NCBI RefSeq assembly: GCF_001591965.1
Contig: NZ_BCVX01000010.1
Span: forward strand, 124,001 to 188,000
Length of the DNA stretch: 64,000 nt
Source of the DNA: Lysinibacillus odysseyi 34hs-1 = NBRC 100172
GTDB lineage: Bacteria > Bacillota > Bacilli > Bacillales_A > Planococcaceae
Direction: 5' to 3'
Positions 7,564 to 16,308 of this stretch are shown piece after piece. The position numbers and the translations under genes are program-made. Below the pieces are notes generated by a model. That model saw only the letters and a program-made list of their open reading frames with translations. It was not told the origin of the DNA and did not search any database. Each line of letters opens with the position of its first letter. Position 1 is the stretch's first letter.

Positions 7564-8700
7564 ATGAAAGCCGTCACTTATCAAGGAATCAAAAATATTC
7601 AGGTTAAAAATGTGAAGGATCCAGAAATAAAAAAATCCGATGACATTATTATTAGATTAACGACTACTGCGATCTGCGGTTCAGATTTGCATTTATTGCA
7701 TGGAATGATTCCAAATATCGGTGAAGATTATATCATCGGCCATGAACCAATGGGAGTTGTAGAGGAAGTCGGCAAGGATGTCACAAAGGTAAAAAAAGGC
7801 GATCGTGTCATTATTCCTTTTAACGTCGCATGCGGGCAGTGCTGGTACTGCAGCCATGATTTAGAAAGCCAATGTGACAATGCGAACGAAAATGGAGAAA
7901 TGGGCGCCTATTTCGGGTATTCGGATACAGCAGGCGGATTCCCGGGTGGCCAGGCGGAGCTTATGCGTGTGCCCTACGCCAATTTTACTCCGTTTAAAAT
8001 TCCGGAAAACAGCGAGGTTCCGGATGAAAGTCTTGTGCTGCTTGCTGATGCTGCTACAACTGCCTTTTGGAGCGTAGACAATGCCGGTGTGAAACCGGGA
8101 GATACAGTCATCGTCCTTGGATGTGGACCAGTCGGGTTATTGGCCCAGAAATTCTCCTGGCTAAAGGGCGCAAAAAGAGTGATTGCAGTCGATTATATTG
8201 GTTACCGGCTGAAACATGCGAAGCGTACAAATAATGTAGAGATCGTAAATTTTGAGGATCATGAAAATTGTGGTGAATATTTAAAAGAAATGACAAAGGG
8301 CGGCGCCGATGTTGTCATTGACTGTGTAGGTATGAGTGGCAAGATGACACCAATGGAGTTTCTTGCAACCGGATTAAAGCTGCAGGGTGGGGCTATGGGA
8401 GCGATTGTTACAGCAAGTCAGGCCGTTCGAAAAGGCGGCACTATCCAGGTGACAGGAGTGTACGGGGCACGTTACAATGCTTTCCCGCTGGGTGATATTT
8501 TCCAGCGCAATGTAACTCTTCGTACCGGACAAGCACCTGTCATCCATTATATGCCTCATATTTATAATTTGATTGCTGAAGGGAAAGTAGACCCGAGTGA
8601 TATTATTACACACGTACTTCCTCTCGAACAGGCTAAACATGGATATGAAATTTTCGACACGAAACAGGATGATTGTATCAAGGTACTTTTAAAGCCCTAG
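7564..8700 (+). CDS. adhB: Zinc-dependent alcohol dehydrogenase (AdhB-like)
   Basis: A 378-residue medium-chain dehydrogenase. The catalytic-zinc motif is AICGSDLHLLHG...GHEPMGVVEEVG; the second motif, CGQCWYCSHDLESQC, carries cysteines of the type that bind structural zinc. The NAD-binding loop is VLGCGPVGLLAQ followed by an acidic residue (AVDYIG), which favours NAD over NADP. The length equals that of B. subtilis AdhB, which is also encoded beside yraF/yraG. The substrate could be a primary alcohol or formaldehyde-type adduct; the sequence alone does not say. GAGAGGG precedes the ATG. Confidence 0.85.
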   Translation: MKAVTYQGIKNIQVKNVKDPEIKKSDDIIIRLTTTAICGSDLHLLHGMIPNIGEDYIIGHEPMGVVEEVGKDVTKVKKGDRVIIPFNVACGQCWYCSHDLESQCDNANENGEMGAYFGYSDTAGGFPGGQAELMRVPYANFTPFKIPENSEVPDESLVLLADAATTAFWSVDNAGVKPGDTVIVLGCGPVGLLAQKFSWLKGAKRVIAVDYIGYRLKHAKRTNNVEIVNFEDHENCGEYLKEMTKGGADVVIDCVGMSGKMTPMEFLATGLKLQGGAMGAIVTASQAVRKGGTIQVTGVYGARYNAFPLGDIFQRNVTLRTGQAPVIHYMPHIYNLIAEGKVDPSDIITHVLPLEQAKHGYEIFDTKQDDCIKVLLKP

Positions 8701-8813
8701 AAAAGAGGGAAAATTGCTCTTTTAAAGTTAATCGGAAAATAGGAAAGAGGCGTACAGTTATCAGAAGAATCATTACCTGTCTGCTCTCTAGCAAATATCT
8801 CTATCCCTATCAC

Positions 8814-8851
8814 AAAGAGGACGTCTCTATATACAAACAGACGTCCTCTTT
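8814..8851. terminator. Bidirectional terminator between adhB and SLH gene
   Basis: AAAGAGGACGTCT pairs perfectly with AGACGTCCTCTTT around a 12-base loop. It lies between two converging genes. Confidence 0.85.
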
Positions 8852-8883
8852 CTCCTATCATCCATATTATAATTATGTGTAAT

Positions 8884-9930
8884 CTATTCCTCAGAGCTTT
8901 CTAAAAGTGCCATCGTCAACATTTTCGCGAATTGTGCACGTGTTACATTTGCTTTCGGCTTGAATGTGCCATCCGCGTATCCACCTACGATACCCGCTTG
9001 TTGAAGCGCAGCAATACCTTCTAGGGCAATTGGGTCAATATTGTTTTTATCTTTAAAGGCCGTTCCAGCCGCAGTAGCTTCATAGCCGTATCCTTGCATT
9101 AACGCATATGTGACTGCTGCTACTTCCTCACGGGTAGCCGGCTTGCCTGGATTGAAATCGGCATCATCAAAAATATCAAGCAGGCCGTAATCATCCAGAA
9201 TGGAGATTTCTTTTCCAGCCCAATGTTTTTCAATATCATTATAATACGTATAGCCTTCAAACTCATCTAACGTAAGCCCCGCAGCGCGGAAAATCATTAC
9301 AGCCAGCTGTGCACGTGTAATATGTCCGTTTGGATTGAACTTCGTCTGTGATTGCCCGTTAATTACGCCAAGCTCATAGAGGAATTGGATGTGGCCTTCA
9401 TCCCAATGGTTCAGTGTATCGTGAAAGTACCCTCCATCACGCTCCAGCTTTACTCCTCGGCTAAACACATCGAAAAAGATTGCTTCATCAGCCGCAGATA
9501 GCATTTCCCACTTCTTTAAGTATTTCACTTCTTTTTTCGAACTATTACCTTGTTTCGTAATTCTTATTTCGATACTATCACCAAAAGTATCGCGAATTTG
9601 TTTCTCATTTTTCAGGAATTCTTCTTTTCCTTCTGCGTAGAGGTTCTCATCATTTTTATAGCTCTCAATAATGGTATCTACACTCGCTTTTAAGATAAAT
9701 TGATTTACTGTAACAGCCGTGACCTCATATCCAGGCTGATCATTAAAAAACTCCGCTAAGTTAAATAACTTATACTGCTCTTCAAATGATGCCTGATGTA
9801 CTTGTGCTACTGTTTCTGCAGCAAATACAGGTGGTGTGAACGTTTCTTCCTTAGCCGCGGCAGCTCCGCTAAATGATCCAAATAAAATTGCCGTAGCAAG
9901 TGACACTGTATATAGTCTTTTCTTTACCAT
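8884..9930 (-). CDS. S-layer-homology domain protein (348 aa)
   Basis: An exported cell-wall protein. A Sec signal peptide (MVKKRLYTVSLATAILFGSF...AAAA) is followed by a roughly 150-residue unique N-terminal region with no domain that I recognise, then three SLH modules (about residues 165-345) with motifs such as FNPNGHITRAQLAVMIFRA and FKPKANVTRAQFAKML. SLH modules bind pyruvylated secondary wall polymer non-covalently. I see no cysteine. AGGGG precedes the ATG. The unique region resembles the small extracellular stress or lipid-binding domains often joined to SLH triads, but I cannot assign it. Confidence 0.9.
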   Translation of the reverse strand: MVKKRLYTVSLATAILFGSFSGAAAAKEETFTPPVFAAETVAQVHQASFEEQYKLFNLAEFFNDQPGYEVTAVTVNQFILKASVDTIIESYKNDENLYAEGKEEFLKNEKQIRDTFGDSIEIRITKQGNSSKKEVKYLKKWEMLSAADEAIFFDVFSRGVKLERDGGYFHDTLNHWDEGHIQFLYELGVINGQSQTKFNPNGHITRAQLAVMIFRAAGLTLDEFEGYTYYNDIEKHWAGKEISILDDYGLLDIFDDADFNPGKPATREEVAAVTYALMQGYGYEATAAGTAFKDKNNIDPIALEGIAALQQAGIVGGYADGTFKPKANVTRAQFAKMLTMALLESSEE

Positions 9931-10458
9931 GAAATATCCCCTTTTCTTTTATTAATGCCCCTCTTAATCTTGAGACCTTTTTCTCTCACAGGCAGACGGG
10001 GCCGATTATCCTAAGCTTCCTTCCCTTCATCCCAACCTTTACGATATATTAGTAAAAACATCAATATATGACTGCTTAACATTATCGATGAAGAGAATAA
10101 TTTATGCCTCATATAAATGTAAATATTATACATAAATAAAACAACAGGATAAATTACCATTTTATTCGTAAGTCTATAGGTATAGCTTGAACGATAAACC
10201 GTCTTGCTGAAAAATGAAAAGGTTCTTTACGAAAACCTTGGTTAGTCCGCTAAATGAAGAGGAATTAATAAAAAATAAAAGGAGGGAGTAAAATAAGCTT
10301 ATAAATAGTCCTTACTTAATAAAGTCAGAAAATCATTATTAAAGTTATAACAATATCATCAGGTGCTGCTCTTACGTTGAAAAATGTCCTATATAGCCGC
10401 TATGATGATAAGTGGTTATAAGAACATATCATTTTTCAAGCGAGCGAATGATAGGATA
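9931..10458. other. Gene-free region upstream of the SLH gene
   Basis: It holds the promoter region of the minus-strand SLH gene. An AAAGGAGGG string at about 10279 has no start codon at proper spacing after it. I see no other feature. Confidence 0.5.
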
Positions 10459-10857
10459 TTATCCCCTCCCCTCATCTGTCTGACGGATAATGCCCGAAAA
10501 GCTTCCCTGCCATACTTTCTTTCCATGCTGGTTATCACATAAAAACACTGCTGTGATCGCCGTCCTCTTTCTATCTTATCTTTCATATTGTTTAATTTCC
10601 GTATTACAAATAATCGGGTCGCCAGTAAAAATGGATCTTAAAAATTCGAAGTCCATCTTCCTCCCCAGTACATTATTGCCGCCCCCTACCTTCGTTGGAA
10701 AAGTCGCCGTTAACAGTCCCTAAACAACAAGCCGTTCCTGTTCATCCGGTGCTATGTGGTGAATCCCCTCATCCCCTGAAATCTTTGTAAATAGCTCAAC
10801 GTCTTTTTGAGTAAACGTCCTTTGAAACGTGATGACTTCCTCTACTTGTAACGTCAT
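10459..10857 (-). pseudogene. MaoC-like (hotdog) dehydratase, two in-frame stops
   Basis: Reading 133 codons from an ATG with a strong CGGAGGAG site gives a MaoC/YdeM-type (R)-enoyl-CoA hydratase-like protein (FTQKDVELFTKISGDEG...HH, then LLTATFPTKVGGG, DFEFLRSIFTGDPI, GSFSGIIR), interrupted by TAG at 10722-10720 and TAA at 10578-10576. Both stops are explained by single C-to-T changes in Gln codons (CAG, CAA), and the frame is otherwise intact. This points to recent inactivation. Antisense plus-strand frames here are shadows. Sequencing error is less likely, because two independent changes would be needed. Confidence 0.8.
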
Positions 10858-11001
10858 ATAAAATTCTCCTCCGATTATTAAAACAAATTAACTAAATATT
10901 CGGAATTTACTTATCATAATCCTTTGCTTTCAAAGGTATTTAATGAAAATACATAGTTAGGCAGAAAAGAAGAGAAACTGCTTTGTATATCGCCAATCAA
11001 G

Positions 11002-11034
11002 AAAAAACCTGCCTCCAACTTTACTGAAGGCAAG
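11002..11034 (-). terminator. Terminator of the DUF2975/XRE operon
   Basis: On the minus strand CTTGCCTTCA pairs with TGGAGGCAGG around GTAAAGT, followed by TTTTTTC. Confidence 0.8.
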
Positions 11035-11068
11035 TCTCCTTATTCATGTAATAATGTCATGTATTAAA

Positions 11069-11284
11069 TTATGCATCTTCTTCAGACTTGTATTCTAAAA
11101 TGTCTCCAGGTTGGCATTCTAATGCTTTGCAAATTGCCTCCAACGTTGAGAAACGGATTGCTTTTGCCTTTCCATTTTTCAATATAGAAAGATTGGCCAT
11201 TGTAATACCAACCTTCTCTGTGAGTTCTGTTACACTCATTTTTCTTTTAGCCAGCATCACGTCAATGTTAATAATAATCGCCAT
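11069..11284 (-). CDS. XRE-family HTH regulator (YozG-like)
   Basis: A 71-residue single-domain Cro/cI-type DNA-binding protein: MSVTELTEKVGITMANLSILKNGKA is the helix-turn-helix and ALECQPGDILEY is the typical end of this small family. It follows a DUF2975 membrane protein by nine bases, the arrangement of B. subtilis yoaS-yozG, in which the membrane protein is thought to modulate the small regulator. The start has TGAGGTG upstream. The target genes are unknown. Confidence 0.88.
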   Translation of the reverse strand: MAIIINIDVMLAKRKMSVTELTEKVGITMANLSILKNGKAKAIRFSTLEAICKALECQPGDILEYKSEEDA

Positions 11285-11293
11285 TATTTCACC

Positions 11294-11773
11294 TCAGACC
11301 GTTAGATCATTTTCTGATTTTATATCGATGGCATTTTTTAATAGCTTTTGTAAAACAGCCGCAAAAACCCCCACTGCCATACAGCCAAAAATAATAACCA
11401 TACCAATGACGATAATACCCGGCGCATCATCCATCTCTGCCATGAGATATAAGAGCGGCATAAATACTACATATAGAGCCCCGATTGTAATAGCACAATA
11501 TTTGATATTTTTTAAAGCCTTTACCGACAACTCCGAAAATGCCTCGTTCTTATCAATATAGCTTAACAATTTTAAAGAATGGTACAGTGCACAGAAAAAT
11601 ACGATTGCTGTTATATATAACCCAATTAAAAAGGGATATTGCAAATAAGCAAACTCCGGGTTTAGTTCGGCGAAAAACTCAGCTATCTTCGGTAATAAAA
11701 ATATGCACGCTGCCAGGACTGGAAGACTCATAAGAACAATAACAAACTTCAAAAAAACTGTTTCCCTTTTCAT
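11294..11773 (-). CDS. DUF2975 membrane protein (YoaS-like)
   Basis: A 159-residue integral membrane protein with four hydrophobic segments: a first long one near the N-terminus, a second at about residues 40-65, then two closely spaced ones before a short charged C-terminal tail (DIKSENDLTV). The size and the linked XRE gene are typical of DUF2975. The start at 11773 is preferred because GAGG lies eight bases upstream, whereas the longer GTG start overlaps that site. It is probably an accessory sensor for the regulator encoded next to it. Confidence 0.82.
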   Translation of the reverse strand: MKRETVFLKFVIVLMSLPVLAACIFLLPKIAEFFAELNPEFAYLQYPFLIGLYITAIVFFCALYHSLKLLSYIDKNEAFSELSVKALKNIKYCAITIGALYVVFMPLLYLMAEMDDAPGIIVIGMVIIFGCMAVGVFAAVLQKLLKNAIDIKSENDLTV

Positions 11774-11971
11774 AAAAGGCACCTCACTTATTTCGGATCA
11801 CTTTGAATGTAACACACCATTTATCGTTTTACAATAAATTTTTATTCTTTTAAATGAAAAATATGAAGAAGTGATTTTATAACAACATAAAAAAGCATTC
11901 CTCATTACATCGAAATGCTTTATAAGAAATCAACATTATTCATGTTTGCAGGCAATGCTCTAATTGAAAAG

Positions 11972-11997
11972 GACGGCTATCTTAAAAATCAGCCGCC
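11972..11997 (-). terminator. Terminator of the siderophore ATPase gene
   Basis: On the minus strand GGCGGCT pairs with AGCCGTC and CTTTTC follows. A second hairpin (AAAGCATT / AATGCTTT, 11892-11921) with a T run lies further on as back-up. Confidence 0.65.
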
Positions 11998-12027
11998 TCA
12001 TTCAACCTATGAAATAAAATGCTTTTA

Positions 12028-12852
12028 TCACACTAAAACGGATGGGCTGACTTTCTTACCTATAGGTTTTCTACCCAATACCGCAGGAATAATCAGCGGA
12101 GTGGCATCTAACGGATTATCAATTACTTCACAATCCATCTCAAACACATCAAACAACAGTTGCTTTGTCATAATATCTTCCGGTGCTCCTTGGGCATATA
12201 CTTCCCCATCCTTTAATACAATTAAATGCTCTGCATAACGCACAGCCATATTAATATCATGTAAGACTAAAATAAATGTTTTTTGCTGCTCCTGATTTAA
12301 TTTATAGACTAAATCAAGCACTTCAATTTGATGAGTCATATCTAAATACGTCGTAACCTCATCTAGTAAAATGATATCTGTATTTTGGGCCAAACACATA
12401 GCTACCCATACGCGCTGCCGCTGTCCGCCTGATAATGAATCAACATTTCGGTCCTTTAGATCCCAAACATTTGCTAAATGCAAAGCTTGCTCTACAATTT
12501 CTGTATCTTCTTTCGTCCAGGAAGAAAATAATGAATGATGCGGAAAACGCCCTTGCTTAACTAAATCAAACACAGTAATGCCTTCAGGTGTAATTGGAGA
12601 TTGAGGTAATATGCCCAGTTGCTTTGCTAACACCTTTGTGGGAATCTTATGAACGTCTTCTTGATCAATATAAATCCCGCCTGCTGTCGGCTTTAATAGT
12701 CGTGCAATTGCTTTTAATAATGTAGATTTACCGCAGCCGTTTGGGCCAAGAAAAATAGTCACTTTCCCTAAAGGAATAGACAACTGTAAGTCATCAAAAA
12801 TCTGATGATCATCATATTGAATTTTGACATGATCTATTTTTATATCGCGCAT
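12028..12852 (-). CDS. Ferric-siderophore ABC transporter ATPase (FecE/FhuC type)
   Basis: A 274-residue ATP-binding subunit that drives import of iron-siderophore complexes. Walker A is GPNGCGKST, the ABC signature is LSGGQRQRVW, and Walker B is IILLDEVTTYLD; the usual DEPTTYLD has Pro replaced by Val, which is unusual but leaves the catalytic Glu intact. The start at 12852 is chosen for TGAGG upstream. It is divergent from the binding-protein and permease genes, and one Fur box lies between them. A single ATPase serving a fused permease is consistent with a complete importer. Confidence 0.92.
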   Translation of the reverse strand: MRDIKIDHVKIQYDDHQIFDDLQLSIPLGKVTIFLGPNGCGKSTLLKAIARLLKPTAGGIYIDQEDVHKIPTKVLAKQLGILPQSPITPEGITVFDLVKQGRFPHHSLFSSWTKEDTEIVEQALHLANVWDLKDRNVDSLSGGQRQRVWVAMCLAQNTDIILLDEVTTYLDMTHQIEVLDLVYKLNQEQQKTFILVLHDINMAVRYAEHLIVLKDGEVYAQGAPEDIMTKQLLFDVFEMDCEVIDNPLDATPLIIPAVLGRKPIGKKVSPSVLV

Positions 12853-12911
12853 AAAATTTACCTCATTTTTTAAGTATTTACAGAACATATTTTATATTAT
12901 AATATTACTAA

Positions 12912-12940
12912 TTGTAAAGGATAATGATAATCATTATCAT
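12912..12940 (+). promoter_or_regulatory. Promoter of the binding-protein/permease operon
   Basis: TTGTAA (12912-12917) and TATCAT (12935-12940) are separated by 17 bases, and the Fur box covers the spacer and most of the -10 element, as expected for iron repression. Confidence 0.55.
12920..12938. promoter_or_regulatory. Consensus Fur box
   Basis: GATAATGATAATCATTATC matches the 19-bp Fur consensus exactly, and TGATAATCATTATCA (12925-12939) matches the 7-1-7 Bacillus form. It lies between the divergent ATPase and binding-protein genes and could repress both in iron-replete cells. Confidence 0.93.
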
Positions 12941-12971
12941 TTTTCTAATCCACTATTTGGAGGGACTTAAG

Positions 12972-13955
12972 TTGAAAAAAGGATTGTATATGTTTCTATG
13001 CGCTTTAGTAGTATTGGCATTGGCAGCGTGTGGAAATACTGAAGTTAATACAAGTAAAAATAAAAAAGAAAGTACAGACAATGAATCTATTACTGTCTCA
13101 GGTGTGAATGGTAAAGTCACTTTGCCGAAAGCTGCAAAAAAAGTAGTTGTATTAGAGTACACATATGCTGAGGACATGCTCGCTTTAGGGATGCAGCCAG
13201 TAGGTGTAGCAGATATAGAAGGTTTTAATAAATGGGTAAATATTAACGAAAAGCTTGATAATACTGTAGTAGATGTTGGCACGCGTAACGAACCTAATCT
13301 AGAGCAAATTGCATCTTTACAGCCTGATTTAATTATCGGAATCTCATTCCGTCATGAAGGAATTTTAGCGGACTTAGAAAAAATTGCTCCAACTCTATTA
13401 TTTAACCCCTACCCAGCCGAAGAACAGAACCTCTCACAGTATGATGAAATGTTCCAAACGCTTGATGTGATCGCGAAGGCTACAGGAACTGAAGCAAAGG
13501 CTGAACAATTAAAAGAAGATGTAGATGCAAAAATAGAAGAAGCTGCATCAGCGGTTTCTGCTGCAGAGCTGACTACAAAAGAGTTTTCGCTTGTTCAGGC
13601 GTTTACTGGCGCAGAAGCCCCTGAGTTCCGTGTGTTCACAAAAAACAGTATGGCATCAGAACTTTTAGAAAAAACAGGGTTAGCAAATGCTTATGAAGCA
13701 CCTCAATTTGAAGCGTATGGATATTCTACGCTAAATATGGAGGGACTAACAAATCTCGAAGATGCAAACTTCATTTATGTCATTCAAGAGGATGACCCTC
13801 TCCTGCAAACATTAGAGACAAACCAAGTCTGGCAGGGACTCAGCTTTGTAAAAAATGATCAGCTGTACTCTTTAGGCGGGGATGCCTGGTTATTCGGCGG
13901 TCCTCTTTCAGCTTTAACTGTATTAGATCGTTTAGCTGGCTCTCTTAGTAAATAA
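12972..13955 (+). CDS. Ferric-siderophore-binding lipoprotein
   Basis: A 327-residue extracellular solute-binding lipoprotein of the FecB/FhuD class. The signal peptide ends in a lipobox LAAC, so the mature N-terminal Cys should be lipid-anchored outside the membrane. The two-lobed binding-protein fold begins near VVVLEYTYAEDMLALGMQPVG and ends near a helix typical of class III binding proteins. The start is TTG at 12972, seven bases after GGAGGG; an ATG further upstream overlaps the Fur box and is rejected. It is followed 11 bases later by the fused permease gene. The siderophore type cannot be read from the sequence. Confidence 0.92.
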   Translation: MKKGLYMFLCALVVLALAACGNTEVNTSKNKKESTDNESITVSGVNGKVTLPKAAKKVVVLEYTYAEDMLALGMQPVGVADIEGFNKWVNINEKLDNTVVDVGTRNEPNLEQIASLQPDLIIGISFRHEGILADLEKIAPTLLFNPYPAEEQNLSQYDEMFQTLDVIAKATGTEAKAEQLKEDVDAKIEEAASAVSAAELTTKEFSLVQAFTGAEAPEFRVFTKNSMASELLEKTGLANAYEAPQFEAYGYSTLNMEGLTNLEDANFIYVIQEDDPLLQTLETNQVWQGLSFVKNDQLYSLGGDAWLFGGPLSALTVLDRLAGSLSK

Positions 13956-13966
13956 GGACACAGGCT

Positions 13967-15910
13967 ATGAAAAAAGCGAATTATTTTATTCTTTCTATAA
14001 TGATTTTGCTGGTACTGTCGGTCATCCACCTCATTCAAGGGCAGGCTGATTATACAGTTTCACAGCTTCTGACAGAAATTTGGACTCCGGGCCGCATACA
14101 AGATGTCGTTTTGACACTGCGGCTCCCAAGGCTTGCTATAGGGATTATTGGAGGCATGGCGCTTGCAGTTGCAGGAGCCATGCTTCAAACACTTACAAGA
14201 AACCCGCTTGCATCTGCAAGTACACTTGGCATTAATGCAGGTGCATTTTTCTTTATTGTGCTATTTGCTGTATTCTTTCCCACATTATTAAGCGAATTTC
14301 GCCTTGGCATCGCCCTATTTGGTGCCATTATATCCGCTCTGATGATTCTACTGCTGGCCGGCAGACGAATGGAGCCTGTTCGTGTGGCGTTAACCGGAAT
14401 GATTATTACCTTGTTCTTTTCTTCTTTAACAGGTACTCTCCAGCTTCTTTATGAGAATGAAACAGGCGGCTTATTTTTATGGGGATCAGGTACCCTTGTT
14501 CAGCTGGATTGGTCAGGTGTGCAATTTGCTTGGCCGGTCATTGTACTATTTCTAATGATTGCGTTGCTTTTAGCAAAACAGTTGGATCTATTCCAGCTAG
14601 GCGAAGACTTAGCAACATCACTTGGACAAAATGTGCCACTCATGAAATTAATTTCATGGATAGTGGCAATTATATTAGCGAGTACCGTTGTCAGTGTTGT
14701 CGGGCCGATTGGTTTTATTGGGTTAATGGCACCCCATTTGGTCAAGCTTTTGGGCGTAAAAAAGCATGGTCTTTTGTTTATCTTTTCTATGGTGTGGGGC
14801 GCTATTTTACTCGTAGGGGCCGATGTTGCAGGGCGTTTTATTAGTCCTCATTCTGAAATTCCCGTCGGCGCATTAACTGCTCTCGTTGGTGCTCCATGCC
14901 TGCTGTATTTAGCATGGAAAAAAGCACAATTCATGTCAAACGGACAGTCAAAGCTGGGTAACACTGCAACTCCAATGAGACTTTCCTTTAGCCTGTTAGT
15001 TGTAAGTATTCTCTTCATTGCTTTGCTATTCATAGCTATTGCTTATAATGGAGACGTGTGGATATTAGATTGGTCTTCTTTTATTATTACTGAATTTCGT
15101 CTACCCCGTGTGTTGACAGCTGCTCTAATCGGTATATTACTTGCCATCAGTGGTCTATTATTACAGGGGATATTACGTAACCCATTAGCAGATACAAGTG
15201 TAATCGGCTTAACTTCGCTTGGTGGTGCAGGAGGGATGATTTTTCTTGTAGCTCTACCTTCTGTGAGCCTTGCCTTTTTACCAATCGGAATTGCAATAGG
15301 GACAATTTTTGCTTTTGTTGCTATCTATTTTATGGCAAAAAAAACCAAGTTCAACCCTGTCCTTGTCACGTTGATCGGTATCGGTCTATCTGCATTTGGC
15401 TCATCAATTATTCAAGTACTAACCATTAAAGCGAAGCTTACTGTTACCAATGCACTCGTTTTTTTATCGGGTTCTACCTATGCAACAAACTGGTTAGATT
15501 TTAAGCTGGCACTTCTTGTATTAATCCTTATAGCCGCTCCCTCGATATTGCTTAGCCGGTATATAGATATGCTGCAATTCGGGGAGGATACAGCCCAAAG
15601 TATGGGTGTGAATTTATCAAAGATTCGAATTATTACATTACTATTTGTAGTAATCTTAACTACATTCACAATTACAATAGTTGGTGTGATTGGTTTCGTT
15701 GGCCTTGTCGCACCACATATCGCCCGCCGAATCGTTGGTAATAAAACAAGAGCAGTTTGGCTGCTGGCAAGTATGATAGGTGCCTTTCTACTCGTCCTTG
15801 CTGACTTTATAGGTAGGACAATCATTATGCCAAGTGAAATGCCAAGCGGTCTAGTTGTTTCTCTCATTGGTGCGCCTTATTTACTATACTTAATGTACAA
15901 GATGAAATAA
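13967..15910 (+). CDS. Fused double FecCD siderophore permease (FhuB-like)
   Basis: A 647-residue membrane protein built of two complete FecCD permease units joined head to tail (about residues 1-320 and 335-647, linker near MSNGQSKLGNTATPM). Each unit has about nine to ten membrane segments and the characteristic loop that contacts the ATPase (GQNVPLMKL in the first; GVNLSKIRI in the second) and ends in PSEMPSG/SEIPVG-type motifs. Most Bacillus importers use two separate permease genes; here one chain probably forms the whole channel, as in E. coli FhuB. It works with the binding lipoprotein and the divergent ATPase, under Fur control. Confidence 0.92.
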   Translation: MKKANYFILSIMILLVLSVIHLIQGQADYTVSQLLTEIWTPGRIQDVVLTLRLPRLAIGIIGGMALAVAGAMLQTLTRNPLASASTLGINAGAFFFIVLFAVFFPTLLSEFRLGIALFGAIISALMILLLAGRRMEPVRVALTGMIITLFFSSLTGTLQLLYENETGGLFLWGSGTLVQLDWSGVQFAWPVIVLFLMIALLLAKQLDLFQLGEDLATSLGQNVPLMKLISWIVAIILASTVVSVVGPIGFIGLMAPHLVKLLGVKKHGLLFIFSMVWGAILLVGADVAGRFISPHSEIPVGALTALVGAPCLLYLAWKKAQFMSNGQSKLGNTATPMRLSFSLLVVSILFIALLFIAIAYNGDVWILDWSSFIITEFRLPRVLTAALIGILLAISGLLLQGILRNPLADTSVIGLTSLGGAGGMIFLVALPSVSLAFLPIGIAIGTIFAFVAIYFMAKKTKFNPVLVTLIGIGLSAFGSSIIQVLTIKAKLTVTNALVFLSGSTYATNWLDFKLALLVLILIAAPSILLSRYIDMLQFGEDTAQSMGVNLSKIRIITLLFVVILTTFTITIVGVIGFVGLVAPHIARRIVGNKTRAVWLLASMIGAFLLVLADFIGRTIIMPSEMPSGLVVSLIGAPYLLYLMYKMK

Positions 15911-16308
15911 TAAACAGCAGTGGAATGGGTGTACTATATAACTCTACATTTATACTGATAAATACCTGTTATAAATCATAAGGGGGATCTTCTCTTTGGG
16001 ATCGGCTATGATAGCTTGATTCTATTAAGGGAACGTCTTCCCTTTTTAATGCAATTTCCCCTTTACTAAACCTACTTATAGGCTCTCAAGAAGTTTATTT
16101 ATTGCCAATATAAAAGAAGCATTCTGAATGAACCATTTGCTTTAGGTAAAACAAATTCTCCTCGATTTAGAAGAATAGATATTGCTTTTACACTTTCTGC
16201 TCTGGAAAAATTAAAACTATATTCCCATATTTTTCACTATATTCTTTTTGATATAAATAGAGTAATATCTTCCTGTACAATATATTTTTATGAAGAGAGG
16301 TTACATTT
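15911..16308. other. Intergenic region with one terminator
   Basis: It contains the permease terminator at 16027-16047 and then AT-rich upstream DNA of the SLH gene. No gene is evident. Confidence 0.6.
16027..16047 (+). terminator. Terminator of the siderophore operon
   Basis: AAGGGAA-CGTC-TTCCCTT is followed by TTT, giving a compact 7-bp stem, 117 bases after the permease stop. Confidence 0.7.

Noticed and set aside
10490-10723. Plus-strand 77-codon frame
   Set aside because: It lies antisense to the MaoC-like pseudogene, has no ribosome binding site and no recognisable product.
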